64,000 nt of DNA from Plotosus lineatus (taxonomy: Eukaryota; Chordata; Actinopteri; Siluriformes; Plotosidae), in contig CM045729.1 of assembly GCA_024760905.1 (NCBI GenBank), positions 80,825,050 to 80,889,049 of the forward strand, read 5' to 3'. Each line of letters begins with the position of its first letter. Positions within the stretch are counted from its first letter, which is position 1. Under the pieces are notes generated by a model. The model was not told where the DNA came from, ran no database searches, and was given only the letters and a program-made list of their open reading frames with translations. Both the position numbers and the translations under genes were made by a program. Positions 62,400-64,000 of this stretch are shown here, one piece after another.

Positions 62400-62893
62400 A
62401 TGTTAAATATTCTACATCAGTTGCTGTGTATACTGCAGCTCTTTGTAGCTTTTACAGGAGACTGTTCTTTTCAGTAAGTTTTAATAATTGTGTTATTCAT
62501 ATTGGGGAATTAAAAGAGAGCTTAAATTCAGAAGTAAACCATAAGTATAAGATTTGATTTGGACACTATGACCTTAAGAGTCCCTTTTCTATTTAGTAAA
62601 AATCCAGCTGCTCCTGTGTTGTCCTTCAGTTAAAAAACTTATGCAAACTGCTTTGTACCCTTTGTCCAACTCCACATGAACTCTAATTAAAACAAATCAC
62701 AATGACCGACACACGACCTGGTCAAAGGACAAACGTTTGACATTAAGTGCAATTGTTTTCATGAGTTTTTAATTACATAAACTGGACTAATAGAGAATTT
62801 GTATATTGCCAAGGTGCAATAAAAAAAAGTATATATATATTTGTAAATTACAAATTGTACTGTATTATGATATATATATATATATATATATAT

Positions 62894-62968
<75 letters not shown>

Positions 62969-63370
62969 TAATACAGTACAATTTGCTTCAATAACTTTCA
63001 AGGTAACTCAAGCAACATTCACAAACAACCTGTAATTGTTTTGTTACTGGCAGTGCTATGGCAGAAAGGATTGATGTATATTTGGGTGAAGTGGAATTAA
63101 AAACTGTGTATATATGTGTGATGTACATTATTATATGTTATACATTAATCATGCCAAACGTAGGCCAAAGAAGGTGCAAGCCAAATTTTACAGTGTTCAT
63201 ACAGATGTGATGAGTGTTGTGAAGCAAAGTAACCCTCATAAGATATTCCTGTACTATTTGGTTGATGTACAACAGCTGTACTTGCATTGCATGGTACACT
63301 CACAGACTACCATACAATTGCTGTGAGTGTACAATAAAGTGTGTTTAATGTTGTGTTCACAAAATATTTT
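62400..63370 (+). repeat. Triplicated unit, copy 3
   Basis: Landmarks are CAGCTCTTTGTAGCTTTTAC near 62438, GCTCCTGTGTTGTCCTTCAG near 62610, ATGCAAACTGCTTTGTACCC near 62640, AAAACAAATCACAATGACCG near 62690, TTGGGTGAAGTGGAATTAAA near 63080 and TACATTAATCATG near 63140. A long AT hairpin (62851-62985) lies inside. Confidence 0.75.
62851..62985. repeat. AT-rich palindrome with perfect 25-bp unique-sequence arms
   Basis: CAAATTGTACTGTATTATGA plus TATAT at 62851-62875 is the exact reverse complement of 62961-62985. The centre is almost pure TA. The whole 135 bases can fold into one hairpin. Confidence 0.95.
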
Positions 63371-63549
63371 AAGAAAATGTTTATGAGCTCATTAGATTTT
63401 AAATAAATTTTAGAATTAAAAACATTTTTCATGTCTGTTCTAACACAACCATGGGTAGTCATACTGCAAAACACAACAGATCGTACAAGTGTCATCTCAC
63501 AGTACTTGATAATTGTCTGTCCTGCCTGATAGAAAATCAACATTATGAG

Positions 63550-63696
63550 GCAGCCGTAGCCTAAAGGCACGTGGCATGGCTTCGGGACTGGAAGGTTGCT
63601 GGTTCAATTCCTGAACCAGCGGCAAAATTGTGTGGCATTGGGGGAGTCACCTGTAAATTCCATTCCTCCATGTTCGTGGCTGAAGTGCCCTTGAGT
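63550..63696 (+). mobile_element. tRNA-derived SINE, host of a second SINE
   Basis: The head GCAGCCGTAGCCTAAAGGC (A box) and GGTTGCTGGTTCAATTCC (B box, near 63597) is followed by CTGAAGTGCCCTTGAGT, which continues at 63977 as AAAGCACCTAATATCC. The pre-insertion phrase matches a widespread fish SINE body. It is cut off by the window end. Confidence 0.75.
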
Positions 63697-63957
63697 CTGT
63701 CTGTCTTCCTTACGGCTTTTTCCCTTTTTACTCAGGAGTCGCCACAGCGAATCATTTGATTCGCACATTTGATTTTGGCAGAGGTTTTTACGTCGGATGC
63801 CCTTCCTGTCACAACCCTTTTAGCAAGGGACAGAAACACGCTGACGACTTTGCAGCCTACTCTTTACGAAAGTCAGCAATGGTTCTTTTACATGCCTCTC
63901 ACCATAGACTGTGAGAGACATGGCCCACCTTTGATAACCCAGTTAGCCGCAGTGGGG
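63697..63957 (-). mobile_element. tRNA-SINE family copy with LINE-A-type tail, inserted in another SINE
   Basis: The minus strand runs from the SINE body at 63957 to the LINE-A-like 3' end (CTTACGGCTTTTTCCC on the plus strand, near 63709). Target-site duplication GGCTGAAGTGCCCTTGAGT is at 63678-63696 and 63958-63976, perfect over 19 bases. The tRNA-like head is missing. Confidence 0.9.
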
Positions 63958-64000
63958 GGCTGAAGTGCCCTTGAGTAAAGCACCTAATATCCAATTTGCC

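Overview
This window looks like ray-finned fish (probably teleost) nuclear DNA. It is rich in dinucleotide and trinucleotide microsatellites, carries many non-LTR retrotransposons and tRNA-derived SINEs, holds remnants of Tc1/mariner, Tigger-like and piggyBac DNA transposons, and contains a fish-style C-type lectin gene with small phase-1 exons. The species cannot be named from the sequence.

Only one host gene is well supported. It is a C-type lectin on the minus strand, assembled from five exons at 32515-32479, 13072-12683, 12550-12212, 9188-9097 and 8907-8800. Every junction keeps the reading frame. The product would be 321 residues: a signal peptide, two C-type lectin domains with QPD sugar-binding motifs, a short helical tail, and a C-terminus that ends exactly in KDEL. 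The first intron is about 19.4 kb and is filled with mobile elements. The other introns are 132, 3,023 and 189 bp.

Layout. 1-8 kb: a piggyBac-like end, a decayed chromodomain Ty3/gypsy element with one LTR, a decayed jockey-like LINE and Tigger/Tc1 debris. 8-13 kb: the 3' exons of the lectin gene, with an RLE-type LINE 3' end and a 1.4-kb Tigger-like element in intron 3. 13-32.5 kb (intron 1): a Hero-like LINE, an RTE-like LINE-A copy inserted inside another LINE-A copy, an L1-like ORF1/endonuclease fragment fused to a LINE-B copy, an endogenous retrovirus integrase remnant, an older LINE-B and a full SINE. 32.5-46.9 kb: more LINE-A copies, a candidate solo LTR, and a stack in which LINE-B sits in LINE-A, which sits between Tc1 and L2 sequence. 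47-52 kb: piggyBac and Tc1 transposase remnants, SINEs and a 5'-truncated LINE-B. 52-64 kb: mostly SINEs, MITEs, microsatellites and a unit of about 0.7-0.95 kb present three times in direct orientation.

How the parts fit together. LINE-A appears to be the partner of the main SINE family: SINE copies end with the LINE-A 3' end and also carry a piece resembling the LINE-A 5' region. Eight insertions keep readable target-site duplications, which gives a relative order of events. No bacterial-style operon, CRISPR array, rRNA or functional tRNA gene was seen.
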